Assembly: GCF_011516835.1 (NCBI RefSeq)
Contig: NZ_WOTB01000004.1
Span: 1 to 64,000 of the forward strand
Length of the DNA: 64,000 nt
DNA from: Acetobacter musti
Lineage (GTDB): Bacteria; Pseudomonadota; Alphaproteobacteria; Acetobacterales; Acetobacteraceae
Direction: 5' to 3'
Program-made: the position numbers and the translations under genes
The notes under the pieces: generated by a model
Databases searched by the model: none
The model's input: only the letters and a program-made list of their open reading frames with translations
Told to the model about the DNA's origin: nothing
Part shown: positions 8,249 to 15,956 of the stretch, piece by piece
How the letters are laid out: each line of letters opens with the position of its first letter
Numbering within the stretch: position 1 is the first letter of the stretch

Positions 8249-8611
8249 TGGATGATGAATGTCTTGTAGGGCCGGAAGAACAGAACAAGGAGGCTGATAG
8301 TATCCATGGCCTCACTGCTGGCCGCTCCGGTGCTTTGTGTCGAGGAAAACCGAAAATGGTCCGCTATTGGAGACGCGTGACGGTTCGTTGAAAAGAAGAA
8401 GTGAGGCTTCAGATACATAAGGAGAAAATAGTCCATTCCTGAACATTATACGTCAAAAGATAACGTTGACACGAGCCATCGCATGTTTGCATCGGGAATG
8501 TTTCTGCAGGGGCAGTTATTTTGTAATCGAATACCGCAACCCAGATATGGAAAACCTGCCCGGAAAAATTGGCCTGACGGCGAATTTTTCCGGACATTTA
8601 TTCGAAGTTTA
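8249..8611. other. Spacer between element backbone and SulP gene
   Basis: Apart from the hairpin at 8560-8593 I see no gene or known element. The composition is lower in GC than the backbone genes to the left, consistent with a junction between the backbone and inserted cargo. Confidence 0.4.
8560..8593 (-). terminator. Hairpin downstream of SulP gene
   Basis: A perfect 11-bp inverted repeat, CCGGAAAAATT at 8560-8570 and AATTTTTCCGG at 8583-8593, with a 12-base loop. It lies 19 bases past the SulP stop on the minus strand. The A/T tracts within the stem would give a T-rich 3' side in either direction. Confidence 0.55.
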
Positions 8612-10066
8612 TCAGGTGGTCAGGAGCTTTTCACTGGTCAACCGCATGACGATGCCATGCCGGAGCGCATGCAAGCCCTCGATTTCAACTTCAATGTCGC
8701 GAGCCTTGAGTTTGGATACGATCTTCTCAATCATAGCCACCGAGGTCACGTCCCAGAAATGGGCGTTGTTCAGCCTGATGACGACCCGGCGCGCATTGGT
8801 CCTGAAGTCGATCTGATCGTGAAGAAGGTCAGACGAAGCAAAGAAAACCTGTCCCTCAACCTCGTAGATATCCGTACCCTCTTCTCTGATCTTTTTGACG
8901 TGCATCAAATGCGTCATAGACCAGGCAAAGAACACACCACTGAGCAGAACACCGACGAGCACACCTAGAGCCAGATCCGAGGATGCGACAGTCACGGCAA
9001 CGGTTACGACCATGACGAGGCTTGAGAGCTTTGGAAAACGCGCAAGATCACGCAGGGATGACCACGAGAATGTGCTGATTGAGACCATGCACATAATGGC
9101 GACAAGGGCAGCCATTGGAATGCGGGCGACATAAGTATGCAGCATGACCATCAGAAACAGCAGGAAAGCGCCGGCAGTAAAGGTCGACAGACGTCCTTGG
9201 CCGCCGTACCGAAGATTGCCGACTGTCTGCCCTACCATACCGCACCCGGCGATGCCGCCGAACAGTCCTACAAACACATTCGAGACACCAAGACCTACGC
9301 ATTCCATTCTGGGATCACCGTGCGTGTCGGTCTCATCATCCACGACACCTGCTGTCATTAGAGATTCAAGGAGGCCCACAGATGCCATCGCAAGGGCATA
9401 GGGAAACACAATTTTCAGTGTGGCCAGATTGAATGGTACGTGGGGGATCGTAAAAGCAGGAAGGCCTGTCGGCAGCGTGCCCAGATCAGAGACAGTGTGC
9501 ACCGGCATTGGATACCACATCGTGATGCCTGTCAGAACTACGATACAGATCAGGGGCGACGGTATCAGGGTTGATATCCGTGGCATGAGATAGATGATGG
9601 CAAGCCCAAGGGCAATCAGTGCATACGTGTGCCACGTCACATGAAGCATTTGTGGTAACTGTGCCGAAAAGATCAGGATCGCGAGAGCATTCACAAAGCC
9701 GGTGCGGACCTCAGCCGATACGAAGCGCATAATGACCTGAAAGCCAAGCGCACCGAAAATGATCTGTAGTCCGCCAGCCAGTAATGTCGCGACGAGAAGG
9801 TATTGAAGCCCGTAGCTATGCACGAGGGCCGCGGCTACGAGGGCCACGGAACCCGCCGCCCCTGAGATCATTCCCGGGCGGCCACCGGTGATGGAAATGG
9901 CGACGCTAATGACAAATGACGCGAAAAGGGAGACGGCGGGAGAGACGCCGGCAACGTAGGAGAAAGCAATGACCTCGGGAATGAGGGCGAAGGTGCCGAC
10001 CATTCCGGCCAGCACTTCGCGCAGCGGGTTATAAGCCCACTGCGACCGATAAGTCGCAAAGTTCAT
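8612..10066 (-). CDS. SulP-family anion transporter with STAS domain
   Basis: A 484-residue inner-membrane transporter of the SulP/SLC26 family (sulfate, bicarbonate or other anions). The membrane part spans about residues 15-370 with 10 or more hydrophobic segments. Family motifs include PLREVLAGMVGTFALIPEV near the start, GVVDDETDTHGDPRMECVG and NVFVGLFGGIAGCGMVGQT. A cytoplasmic STAS domain follows at about 385-470 (VEGQVFFASSDLL, NNAHFWDVTSVAMIEK). I chose the start at 10066 (MNFATYRSQW) since the longer frame to 10222 adds atypical sequence. The substrate cannot be told from sequence. It stands alone between backbone genes, as cargo. Confidence 0.88.
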   Translation of the reverse strand: MNFATYRSQWAYNPLREVLAGMVGTFALIPEVIAFSYVAGVSPAVSLFASFVISVAISITGGRPGMISGAAGSVALVAAALVHSYGLQYLLVATLLAGGLQIIFGALGFQVIMRFVSAEVRTGFVNALAILIFSAQLPQMLHVTWHTYALIALGLAIIYLMPRISTLIPSPLICIVVLTGITMWYPMPVHTVSDLGTLPTGLPAFTIPHVPFNLATLKIVFPYALAMASVGLLESLMTAGVVDDETDTHGDPRMECVGLGVSNVFVGLFGGIAGCGMVGQTVGNLRYGGQGRLSTFTAGAFLLFLMVMLHTYVARIPMAALVAIMCMVSISTFSWSSLRDLARFPKLSSLVMVVTVAVTVASSDLALGVLVGVLLSGVFFAWSMTHLMHVKKIREEGTDIYEVEGQVFFASSDLLHDQIDFRTNARRVVIRLNNAHFWDVTSVAMIEKIVSKLKARDIEVEIEGLHALRHGIVMRLTSEKLLTT

Positions 10067-10728
10067 GGCGTTTTTTCGAAACCTCTCTAGGTAGTAAGCA
10101 CGCTCAATAAGGTTTCGTCGTATTGTGGCCCGACGCGGCAATGGTGCTTGCAGGGTAGTCAGGTCGTGAGGTCGATGCAACCCGAGAAGACAGACCAGCC
10201 AACACAACGTTGACTGCTGCAATGGCGTGATCGTCTTGTGAGGACCGACATCCCAACGTCCCAGAACGTATGGACTGTAGACCGCTGCCCCACTGTTGAA
10301 CCCGGCTTTCTTTCTCTGTTGGCTGAACCGGACGGCGACACGATGCAGTAAGCGGTCCAGGCCCCATGTCCTTGGCTACTGGGTCATGGGGCCCGGCATG
10401 GGCTAAGTTCGCAATTTGCTGAGAGCAGACCATATGGCATGGGTTATGGTTCAGAAACTGGCAGACTGGCTCGTGTCATCGCAGCATGATGTCCGCTTAC
10501 CGAAACCTTCAGCAGAACTTTGTATGATTGGGACGAGGGCGAAAGCCGAAATCCAGTTGGTTCGGTCGCCCGGTTCGAGGCGGCCGCGTCGCCATCTCCC
10601 GCCAGTCAAGGACCGATCTCGCCCCCCGATGAGATCGGTCCTAGTCCCGGAAGACCTCGCTCCGCCACGCTGATCCCTGCTGGCCGCATCTGTCCCGCGG
10701 CCCCAGCCAGCGACCACGGAGCCACCTC
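10067..10728. other. 660-bp spacer without recognised gene
   Basis: The segment between the SulP gene and the AlpA-like gene holds several short open frames, none with a ribosome site or family resemblance. The right part, roughly from 10520, is GC-rich like the backbone and contains the hairpin at 10609-10642. The backbone/cargo boundary is therefore probably somewhere left of 10520. Confidence 0.4.
10609..10642. promoter_or_regulatory. 12-bp hairpin upstream of AlpA-like gene
   Basis: AGGACCGATCTC at 10609-10620 and its exact reverse complement GAGATCGGTCCT at 10631-10642, with a 10-base loop rich in C. It lies about 87 bases before the start codon at 10729. There is no T run, so an operator or attenuator is likelier than a terminator. 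Confidence 0.5.
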
Positions 10729-11013
10729 ATGTCCGCCAATTACAGCGATCTGCCGCCGCGCTATCTGCGCACGCCCGACGCCTCGCGCTTCGTCGGACTA
10801 TCTATTCGCACACTGGAGAAACACCGGATCTACGGCACCGGACCGCGCTACTCGAAGCTCGGTGGCCGCGTGGTCTATCGGGTGGATGAGTTGCAGGCCT
10901 GGGTCGAGAGTGGTGCCCGCGCCCATACCTCGGACACCACTGCCGGCGTCGTGCCGGCGGCCGCGCGGCAAAGTCCGCTGATTCCGCCGACATCACGCGG
11001 GAGCCGTCGCTGA
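10729..11013 (+). CDS. AlpA/excisionase-like helix-turn-helix protein
   Basis: A 94-residue protein with a winged-helix MerR/AlpA-type DNA-binding domain in residues 8-62: LRTPDASRFVGLSIRTLEKH, then GPRYSKLGGRVVYRVDELQAW. Such proteins act as excisionase-like or regulatory factors in mobile elements. The C-terminal 30 residues are low-complexity. It overlaps the initiator gene by one base, so it is likely the first gene of the replication-partition operon. ATG 10729 is preceded by GGAGCC. Confidence 0.8.
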   Translation: MSANYSDLPPRYLRTPDASRFVGLSIRTLEKHRIYGTGPRYSKLGGRVVYRVDELQAWVESGARAHTSDTTAGVVPAAARQSPLIPPTSRGSRR

Positions 11014-12068
11014 TGCCTCCGCCCGGCAGGGCGCGCTCCGAGCGCGAGCAACTGGAACTCTTCCACGCTATCGCGGGAGATTTCGCTCCTCGTGACGCAC
11101 AGGATCTGATGGCGTTTCCGTTCTTCAGCCTCGCCAAATCCCCCCGCATGGTCCCGATCGATTACCGGACCCCGGACGTCACCATCCGGGTCGAGGCGTC
11201 TGCCGAACATGGCATGGCCACGATCTGGGATGCTGACGTGCTGATCTGGGCCGCCAGCCATCTCGTTGCCGCGCGTGACGCCGGTCGGCGCACGTCGCGG
11301 CTGATGGTGGCCAGCCCGCGCGAGATCCTGACCTTCATCGGTCGGGGCGACAGCGCGCGGGACTATGAGCGGCTGGAAGCGGCCTTCGACCGGCTGCAAT
11401 CCACCACGATCAAGACGTCGCTGCGGCAGACCGGCAAGGGGCAACTGCACCGCTTTTCCTGGATCAACGAATGGAAACGGCATACCGCGCGGGAAGGGCG
11501 CACCCGCGTGATCGAACTGATCCTGCCCGACTGGTTCTACCAGGCGGTTCTCGATGACGCGCTCGTGCTGACCATCGACCCGGCCTATTTTGGCCTCACC
11601 GGCGGTCTGGAGCGCTGGCTCTATCGCATCGTGCGCAAGCATGGCGGTCGCCAGCGTGCGGGCTGGGCCTTCGGCCTGCGCCATCTCTACGAAAAATCCG
11701 CCAGTCTTTCCCCCTATCGGCGCTTTGCCTTCGAACTGCGCGACATGGCGAAGCGGCAGCCCTTTGCCGGCTATCGGCTGTCGGTGCGTCCCGACCGCAA
11801 CGGCAATGACACGCTGGCCTTTGCACCTGTCAAATTATCCACAGGCGTCTGTGGACAAGCTGTGAGTTCATCCGTGCTATCAGTTGTGGATTTATCCGTG
11901 CCATCACTGCCACGGCATCCGTGCTATCGTTTGCGGAAAACGCCGAATCATGACATTGAATCAATTGGTTACGACGCCCTTAACTTAGATTCTAACTTAA
12001 AAGAGTCTAACTTTAAGGATGTTGGCCCCCCTGCCGATCCGTGGAAAACCCCCGGAGAGGGGCCATGA
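11013..12068 (+). CDS. RPA-type replication initiator protein A
   Basis: A 351-residue plasmid-type initiator (RPA family). The core runs from about residue 30 to 270: DLMAFPFFSLAKSPRMVPID near the start, then ATIWDADVLIWAASHL, LQSTTIKTSLRQ and GGLERWLYRIVRKHGG, with winged-helix DNA-binding segments typical of the family. The C-terminal 80 residues look unlike protein under selection and coincide with DnaA boxes and direct repeats in the DNA, so the 3' end probably doubles as an origin. It overlaps the HTH gene upstream and the parA gene downstream (ATGA). Confidence 0.85.
   Translation: MPPPGRARSEREQLELFHAIAGDFAPRDAQDLMAFPFFSLAKSPRMVPIDYRTPDVTIRVEASAEHGMATIWDADVLIWAASHLVAARDAGRRTSRLMVASPREILTFIGRGDSARDYERLEAAFDRLQSTTIKTSLRQTGKGQLHRFSWINEWKRHTAREGRTRVIELILPDWFYQAVLDDALVLTIDPAYFGLTGGLERWLYRIVRKHGGRQRAGWAFGLRHLYEKSASLSPYRRFAFELRDMAKRQPFAGYRLSVRPDRNGNDTLAFAPVKLSTGVCGQAVSSSVLSVVDLSVPSLPRHPCYRLRKTPNHDIESIGYDALNLDSNLKESNFKDVGPPADPWKTPGEGP
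11835..12018. other. Candidate replication origin inside the initiator gene
   Basis: A consensus DnaA box TTATCCACA (11835-11843) and an inverted near-match TGTGGACAA (11850-11858) come first. Three direct repeats of ATCCGTGCYATCR follow at 11870-11882, 11894-11906 and 11917-11929, spaced 24 and 23 bases (about two helical turns), as in iterons. An AT-rich stretch (about 11935-12018) then contains AACTTA/AACTTT repeats at 11982, 11994 and 12009. This is the layout of an iteron origin; function is inferred. Confidence 0.6.
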
Positions 12069-12703
12069 TCGTGGCTTTCCTCAACCAGAAGGGCGGCGTC
12101 GGCAAGACGACTCTGGCGCTGCATCTCGCCGGCCAATGGGCTCGGGAAGGCCAGCGCGTGACGGTCATCGACGCCGATCCGCAGGGTTCGGCGCTGGACT
12201 GGTCGGCGCAGCGCGCGCGGGAAGGACTGCCCCGGCTGTTCGGCGTGATCGGGCTGGCACGCGACACACTCCACCACGAGGCGCCCCAACTAGCTCAGGG
12301 GGTGGATCACGTCGTCATCGACGGTCCGCCTCGGGTGGCGGCATTATTGCGCTCCGCTCTGCTGGCTGCCGACCTGGTGCTGATTCCCGCGCAGCCTTCG
12401 CCGTTCGACGGATGGGCTTCGGCCGAGATGCTGCGGCTGCTGGAGGACGCGCGCTTCTTCCGTCCCGGCCTGCTGGCCCGCTTCGTGCTCAACCGCTGCG
12501 CCGCGCGCACGGTCATCGCCCGCGAAACCCGGCTGGCGCTGATGGGGCATGAGCCTGCCGCTCTAGCGGCGCGGATCGGCCAGCGGGTTGCTTTCGCCGA
12601 CGCCGCGCGCACCGGCCGCCTGGTCTGCGACCTGCGCCCGCACGGGATTGCCGCCCGCGAAATCGCCGCCCTGACGGCCGAGATCGGGGGGCTGGTGCCA
12701 TGA
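12065..12703 (+). CDS. parA: ParA-family partition ATPase
   Basis: A 212-residue ParA/MinD-type ATPase. The deviant Walker A motif is NQKGGVGKTTLALHLA at residues 7-22, and IDADPQGSALDWSA (A' motif) lies near residue 38. The Walker B-like segment is VDHVVIDGPPR near residue 80. It would segregate or position the element DNA in the cell. The short length without an N-terminal HTH is that of the type Ib ParA proteins, which pair with small RHH partners; an RHH gene lies two genes downstream. It overlaps the initiator gene by ATGA, so start 12065 is well supported. Confidence 0.9.
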   Translation: MIVAFLNQKGGVGKTTLALHLAGQWAREGQRVTVIDADPQGSALDWSAQRAREGLPRLFGVIGLARDTLHHEAPQLAQGVDHVVIDGPPRVAALLRSALLAADLVLIPAQPSPFDGWASAEMLRLLEDARFFRPGLLARFVLNRCAARTVIARETRLALMGHEPAALAARIGQRVAFADAARTGRLVCDLRPHGIAAREIAALTAEIGGLVP

Positions 12704-13443
12704 CCCTCCTGACCGGCGACAGCGCGCTCCTGATGCCCTGGCACGGCCCCTACGACATGATCCTGGTCGACCCGCCCTATGGCGATACGTCGCTCGCCTG
12801 GGACCGGCGCGTGGCGGACTGGCCCGGCAAGGCACTCGCCGCCCTGAAACCGAGCGGCTCGCTCTGGGTCTTCGGCTCCCTGCGGAGCTTTCTCGCATCC
12901 AACGCGGCATTTCGGAATGCGGGCTGGAAATATGCTCAGGAACTGGTCTGGGAGAAGCAGAACGGTTCCAGCTTCCATGCCGATCGCTTCCGCCGCGTGC
13001 ATGAACTGATCGTCCAGTTCTATCGCGACGATACGCCCTGGCGCGCCGTCTACAATGTTGTTCCCACCACGTCCGATGCGCGGGCGCGCACGGTAAGGCG
13101 GAGACACCGGCCGCCCCACATGGGCCGGATCGATGCCGGCCATTACGTGAGCGAGGATGGCGGCCCGCGCCTGATGCGCTCCGTGATTCCGGTCCGCAAT
13201 GCGCATGGGCGCGCCATCCATCCCACCGAGAAGCCGGTGGCACTGCTGGAGATCCTGATCCGCACGAGCTGCCCACCAGGTGGCCTGGTGGGCGACTGGT
13301 TCGCCGGCTCGGGCGCGGCCGGTGTCGCCTGCCGGCTCGCCGGTCGGCGCTATGTCGGCTGCGAGATCGATCCAGTCATGGCGCAAAAGGCGCGCGACCG
13401 CATCGCCTCCGTGCTGCCGCTCGGCGAAGGAATTTCGCCATGA
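12700..13443 (+). CDS. DNA adenine-N6 methyltransferase (beta class)
   Basis: A 247-residue DNA methyltransferase. The catalytic motif IV, ILVDPPYGD, lies at about residues 21-29, ahead of the target-recognition region. The AdoMet-binding motif I, GDWFAGSGAAGVAC, lies near residue 200, preceded by HPTEKPVALLEILI. This order is that of beta-class N6-adenine or N4-cytosine enzymes, and DPPY favours adenine. No restriction endonuclease is adjacent, so it is probably a solitary enzyme protecting or marking the element. ATGA overlaps occur at both ends. Confidence 0.88.
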   Translation: MTLLTGDSALLMPWHGPYDMILVDPPYGDTSLAWDRRVADWPGKALAALKPSGSLWVFGSLRSFLASNAAFRNAGWKYAQELVWEKQNGSSFHADRFRRVHELIVQFYRDDTPWRAVYNVVPTTSDARARTVRRRHRPPHMGRIDAGHYVSEDGGPRLMRSVIPVRNAHGRAIHPTEKPVALLEILIRTSCPPGGLVGDWFAGSGAAGVACRLAGRRYVGCEIDPVMAQKARDRIASVLPLGEGISP

Positions 13444-13682
13444 CGGAACGTCGCACGCCGCCCGGCTTCGCGGCGCGTCCCGCCGATCCCGAACGCTGGG
13501 TCAGGGCGCCGGACAAGCCTTCGACCATCAACCGCTTTACCGCCCGGCTGACCATCGACGTCACGCCGGCGCTGCGCGCGCGGCTCAAGGTCGCGGCGTT
13601 CCAGCGCGGCATCACGGTCGCCGACATGCTGCGCGCGCTGCTGGCCCGCGAGTTCCCCGATACTGCTGGAGATGTGCCATGA
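13440..13682 (+). CDS. Ribbon-helix-helix protein, possible ParA partner
   Basis: An 80-residue protein with a ribbon-helix-helix fold expected in residues 33-72: FTARLTIDVTPALRARLKVA, then GITVADMLRALLAREFP. The N-terminus is basic and flexible. Small RHH proteins close to short ParA proteins often act as the centromere-binding partner, so this is a candidate ParB-equivalent, though a methyltransferase gene lies between them. ATGA overlaps occur on both sides. Confidence 0.65.
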   Translation: MTERRTPPGFAARPADPERWVRAPDKPSTINRFTARLTIDVTPALRARLKVAAFQRGITVADMLRALLAREFPDTAGDVP

Positions 13683-14143
13683 CCGACACCCTCGCTCATG
13701 TCGAACTGACCTGGATCGAGAAGCGCATCGAGCACTGGATCCGCTTCGGCTCTGTCGCCCATGAGCAGATTCTCGATCGTCGTCGGCGGATACTGAGCTT
13801 TCCGCCGGACACCGTATTCGCCTTCCTGCGCTGGGCAGCGAACGATTACGGCACGGTGGTGTCCTGCATCGACATCGTGCGCGTCACCCGTCCCGGCGAG
13901 CCGTATCAGACGGTGCCGTTCGTGCGCCCCGGCGGGGAGAGCCTGTTGCGCCAGAGCGGTTGGCCGAAGGTCCGTCTGGTGCTCGAAGCTGTCGATCGTA
14001 TCGAAGCTATCGGCATCGACCCCGTCGACGTGGCGCCCGAGCATTGGCGGCATCTGCACAATCGGATGCTCTCCGGGCAGGCGGCACGCTCCTACACGCG
14101 CGACCGCCATCAGGCCTGGCTGCGCCGGAGGGCGGTGTCATGA
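13679..14143 (+). CDS. DUF2840 domain protein
   Basis: A 154-residue basic protein recognised as DUF2840 by its length, by the motif ELTWIEKRIEHWIRFG near the start and by its place between the partition genes and traF. It has no signal peptide or membrane helix. The C-terminal end is Arg-rich (RDRHQAWLRRR), compatible with nucleic-acid binding. Function unknown. Start 13679 overlaps the previous gene by ATGA. Confidence 0.78.
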   Translation: MTDTLAHVELTWIEKRIEHWIRFGSVAHEQILDRRRRILSFPPDTVFAFLRWAANDYGTVVSCIDIVRVTRPGEPYQTVPFVRPGGESLLRQSGWPKVRLVLEAVDRIEAIGIDPVDVAPEHWRHLHNRMLSGQAARSYTRDRHQAWLRRRAVS

Positions 14144-14682
14144 CGCGCCTTGGTTGGTTCTTCACCACGTATTTCGCAATACTCGGTGTTGGCACGTCAG
14201 TGGCGATTCATCCGGCGCCCCGGCTGATCTGGAATGCCACCGCCAGTACACCGGTCGGATTGTATCGCCTGCAATCGGTAAGCACCCTGCATGTCGACGA
14301 CCTGATCGCGATCCGACCACCGGCCGACATTGCCACGATGCTGGCGCACGGCGGCTATCTGCCCCTCGGTGTGCCGCTGCTCAAGCCGGTTGCCGCACTG
14401 CCGGGGCAATTGGTCTGCCGGATCGGTACTGCTGTTTCGGTCGACGGCAAGGCGCTTGGCGAGGCACTCGCCTACGATCATCGCGGTCGTCCGCTGCCGA
14501 TCTGGCAAGGCTGTCGGCACGTCCTGCCCGGCCAGATTTTCGTCATGAACGCAGCAGTCCCGACCAGTCTTGACGGTCGCTATTTCGGCATCCTGCCGGT
14601 CGCTGCGGTGCTCGGCCGCGCGCAGCCGCTGTGGCTCGTGCCGTCACCGATGTCTCCCACCCCCAAGCAGAAACGAGGCTGA
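14140..14682 (+). CDS. traF: TraF-type conjugal pilin peptidase (S26)
   Basis: A 180-residue membrane-bound serine peptidase of family S26, related to RP4 TraF, which processes and cyclises the TrbC pilin. An N-terminal membrane segment covers about residues 4-23. The catalytic Ser is in ATASTPVGLYRL (near residue 36) and the general-base Lys in PLLKPVAALPGQ (near residue 87). A later GRYFGILP matches the conserved SLDSRYFG region. Its substrate is probably the trbC product encoded at 27135. ATGA overlap with DUF2840. Confidence 0.88.
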   Translation: MTRLGWFFTTYFAILGVGTSVAIHPAPRLIWNATASTPVGLYRLQSVSTLHVDDLIAIRPPADIATMLAHGGYLPLGVPLLKPVAALPGQLVCRIGTAVSVDGKALGEALAYDHRGRPLPIWQGCRHVLPGQIFVMNAAVPTSLDGRYFGILPVAAVLGRAQPLWLVPSPMSPTPKQKRG

Positions 14683-14683
14683 C

Positions 14684-15022
14684 ATGGCCCAGATCGGAAC
14701 TTTTACACGCACGGCTGACGGCTTCGCCGGTCGGCTGCGCACGCTCGCCCTCGACGTCGAACTAACGATCGTGCCGGCGACATCGTCGGACGCCGAGCAT
14801 GCGCCCGATTATCGCGTCCATCTCGGTGACGCCGATGCCGGACCAGAGGTCGGCGCGGCCTGGAAACGCACCGGCGAGAAGGCGGGCACCTATCTCTCGC
14901 TGGTTCTCGACGACCCCATGCTGGCGCAGCCGATCCGCGCCAATCTGTTCCAGTCCGATCGTCAGGGGCGTGCCTTCCATCTGGTCTGGAGCCGCCCGGT
15001 GAAGCGTGATGACCGGCGGTAA
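14684..15022 (+). CDS. DUF736 family protein, second copy
   Basis: A 112-residue DUF736 protein with the family landmarks MAQIGTFTRTADGFAGRL at the start, EVGAAWKRTGEKAGTYLSLV in the middle and FHLVWSRP at the end. It starts one base after traF stops and overlaps the next gene by 14 bases. It is clearly paralogous to the protein encoded at 5779 but diverged. The role is unknown; in this position it is a constant part of the transfer-gene block in related elements. Confidence 0.85.
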   Translation: MAQIGTFTRTADGFAGRLRTLALDVELTIVPATSSDAEHAPDYRVHLGDADAGPEVGAAWKRTGEKAGTYLSLVLDDPMLAQPIRANLFQSDRQGRAFHLVWSRPVKRDDRR

Positions 15023-15710
15023 GGCGGCGCTCCGTCTGCTCGGTGTCGTGCTTCCGGCCGTCGTTTCATTGACGGTGCCGACGCATAATGCGGTTGCCGA
15101 TCCCTACGCCGACATGATCGCGGAAGCCGCCACGCGCGCGCAGATTCCGGCCTCATGGATTGCTGCCGTGCTGCACGCGGAGAGCAGGGGCGATGCGCAT
15201 GCCGTGTCGTCGGCGGGTGCGATGGGGCTCATGCAGGTGATGCCCGGAACATGGGCCAGCCTGCGTACGTCGCTCGGCCTCGGCGACGATCCGTTCGACC
15301 CGCGTGACAACATTCTGGCTGGTGCGACCTATCTGCGCTGGATGCGGGATCGCTATGGCGAAGCCGGATTTCTGGCTGCTTATAATGCCGGTCCCGCGCG
15401 CTATGACGAGCATCTCGCAACCGGCCGACCACTGCCTGCCGAGACGCGGGATTACGTTGCATCGGTCAGCGCGCGGCTGGCTCTTCCGCCTGCCGATGAC
15501 ATCGTGATCGGTGCTTCGGAGACACCGTCCTGGCAGAGATCTTCACTCTTTCCGGCGTCATTCCTGCGCACAGGAAATGCCCCTCGGCATGGCGAGAGCG
15601 CGCATGATCCGGTGCATGCCGATGACGCTCGCCCGACAGACTGGACGGCACTCGCACCGCAGTCGGTCGGGCTGTTCATCGCCTCAGGGCATGGGGAAGC
15701 ACGTCGATGA
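15009..15710 (+). CDS. Lytic transglycosylase (SLT domain)
   Basis: A 233-residue periplasmic enzyme that opens peptidoglycan for the mating channel (VirB1-like). A signal peptide covers about residues 1-31. The SLT domain follows at 33-150: the catalytic Glu lies in HAESRGDAHAVSSAGAMGLM, followed by QVMPGTW, and AYNAGP sits near residue 123. The C-terminal 80 residues are without recognised domain. The start may be GTG 15006 or ATG 15009; both overlap the DUF736 gene. Confidence 0.87.
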   Translation: MTGGKAALRLLGVVLPAVVSLTVPTHNAVADPYADMIAEAATRAQIPASWIAAVLHAESRGDAHAVSSAGAMGLMQVMPGTWASLRTSLGLGDDPFDPRDNILAGATYLRWMRDRYGEAGFLAAYNAGPARYDEHLATGRPLPAETRDYVASVSARLALPPADDIVIGASETPSWQRSSLFPASFLRTGNAPRHGESAHDPVHADDARPTDWTALAPQSVGLFIASGHGEARR

Positions 15711-15956
15711 CCCCCGTTCCGGTCCATCGGGCGTTGGCGGGCCATGGGTGCCTTTGGGAGGGGGCGCTGGGGGGAGGCTGGCAACGGAGGGAAGGACGGC
15801 AAGGTAAAAGCAGCGCCCGTTCGGGGCTGCATGTGGTTGGTTTGATTGGGGAATTTGTCCTCTCACCACGCACCGCCTGCGGCGGCCCGTGCCATTTTCC
15901 TAATCTTTTCAACGATCCGGGCGCCGTCAGGCGTAAATCGATGCGGAGAGCCGGCC

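Noticed and set aside
15711-15956. oriT of the relaxase
   Set aside because: Position and GC-rich repeats are suggestive, but no nic sequence like those of known MOBP families could be recognised, so no site is called.
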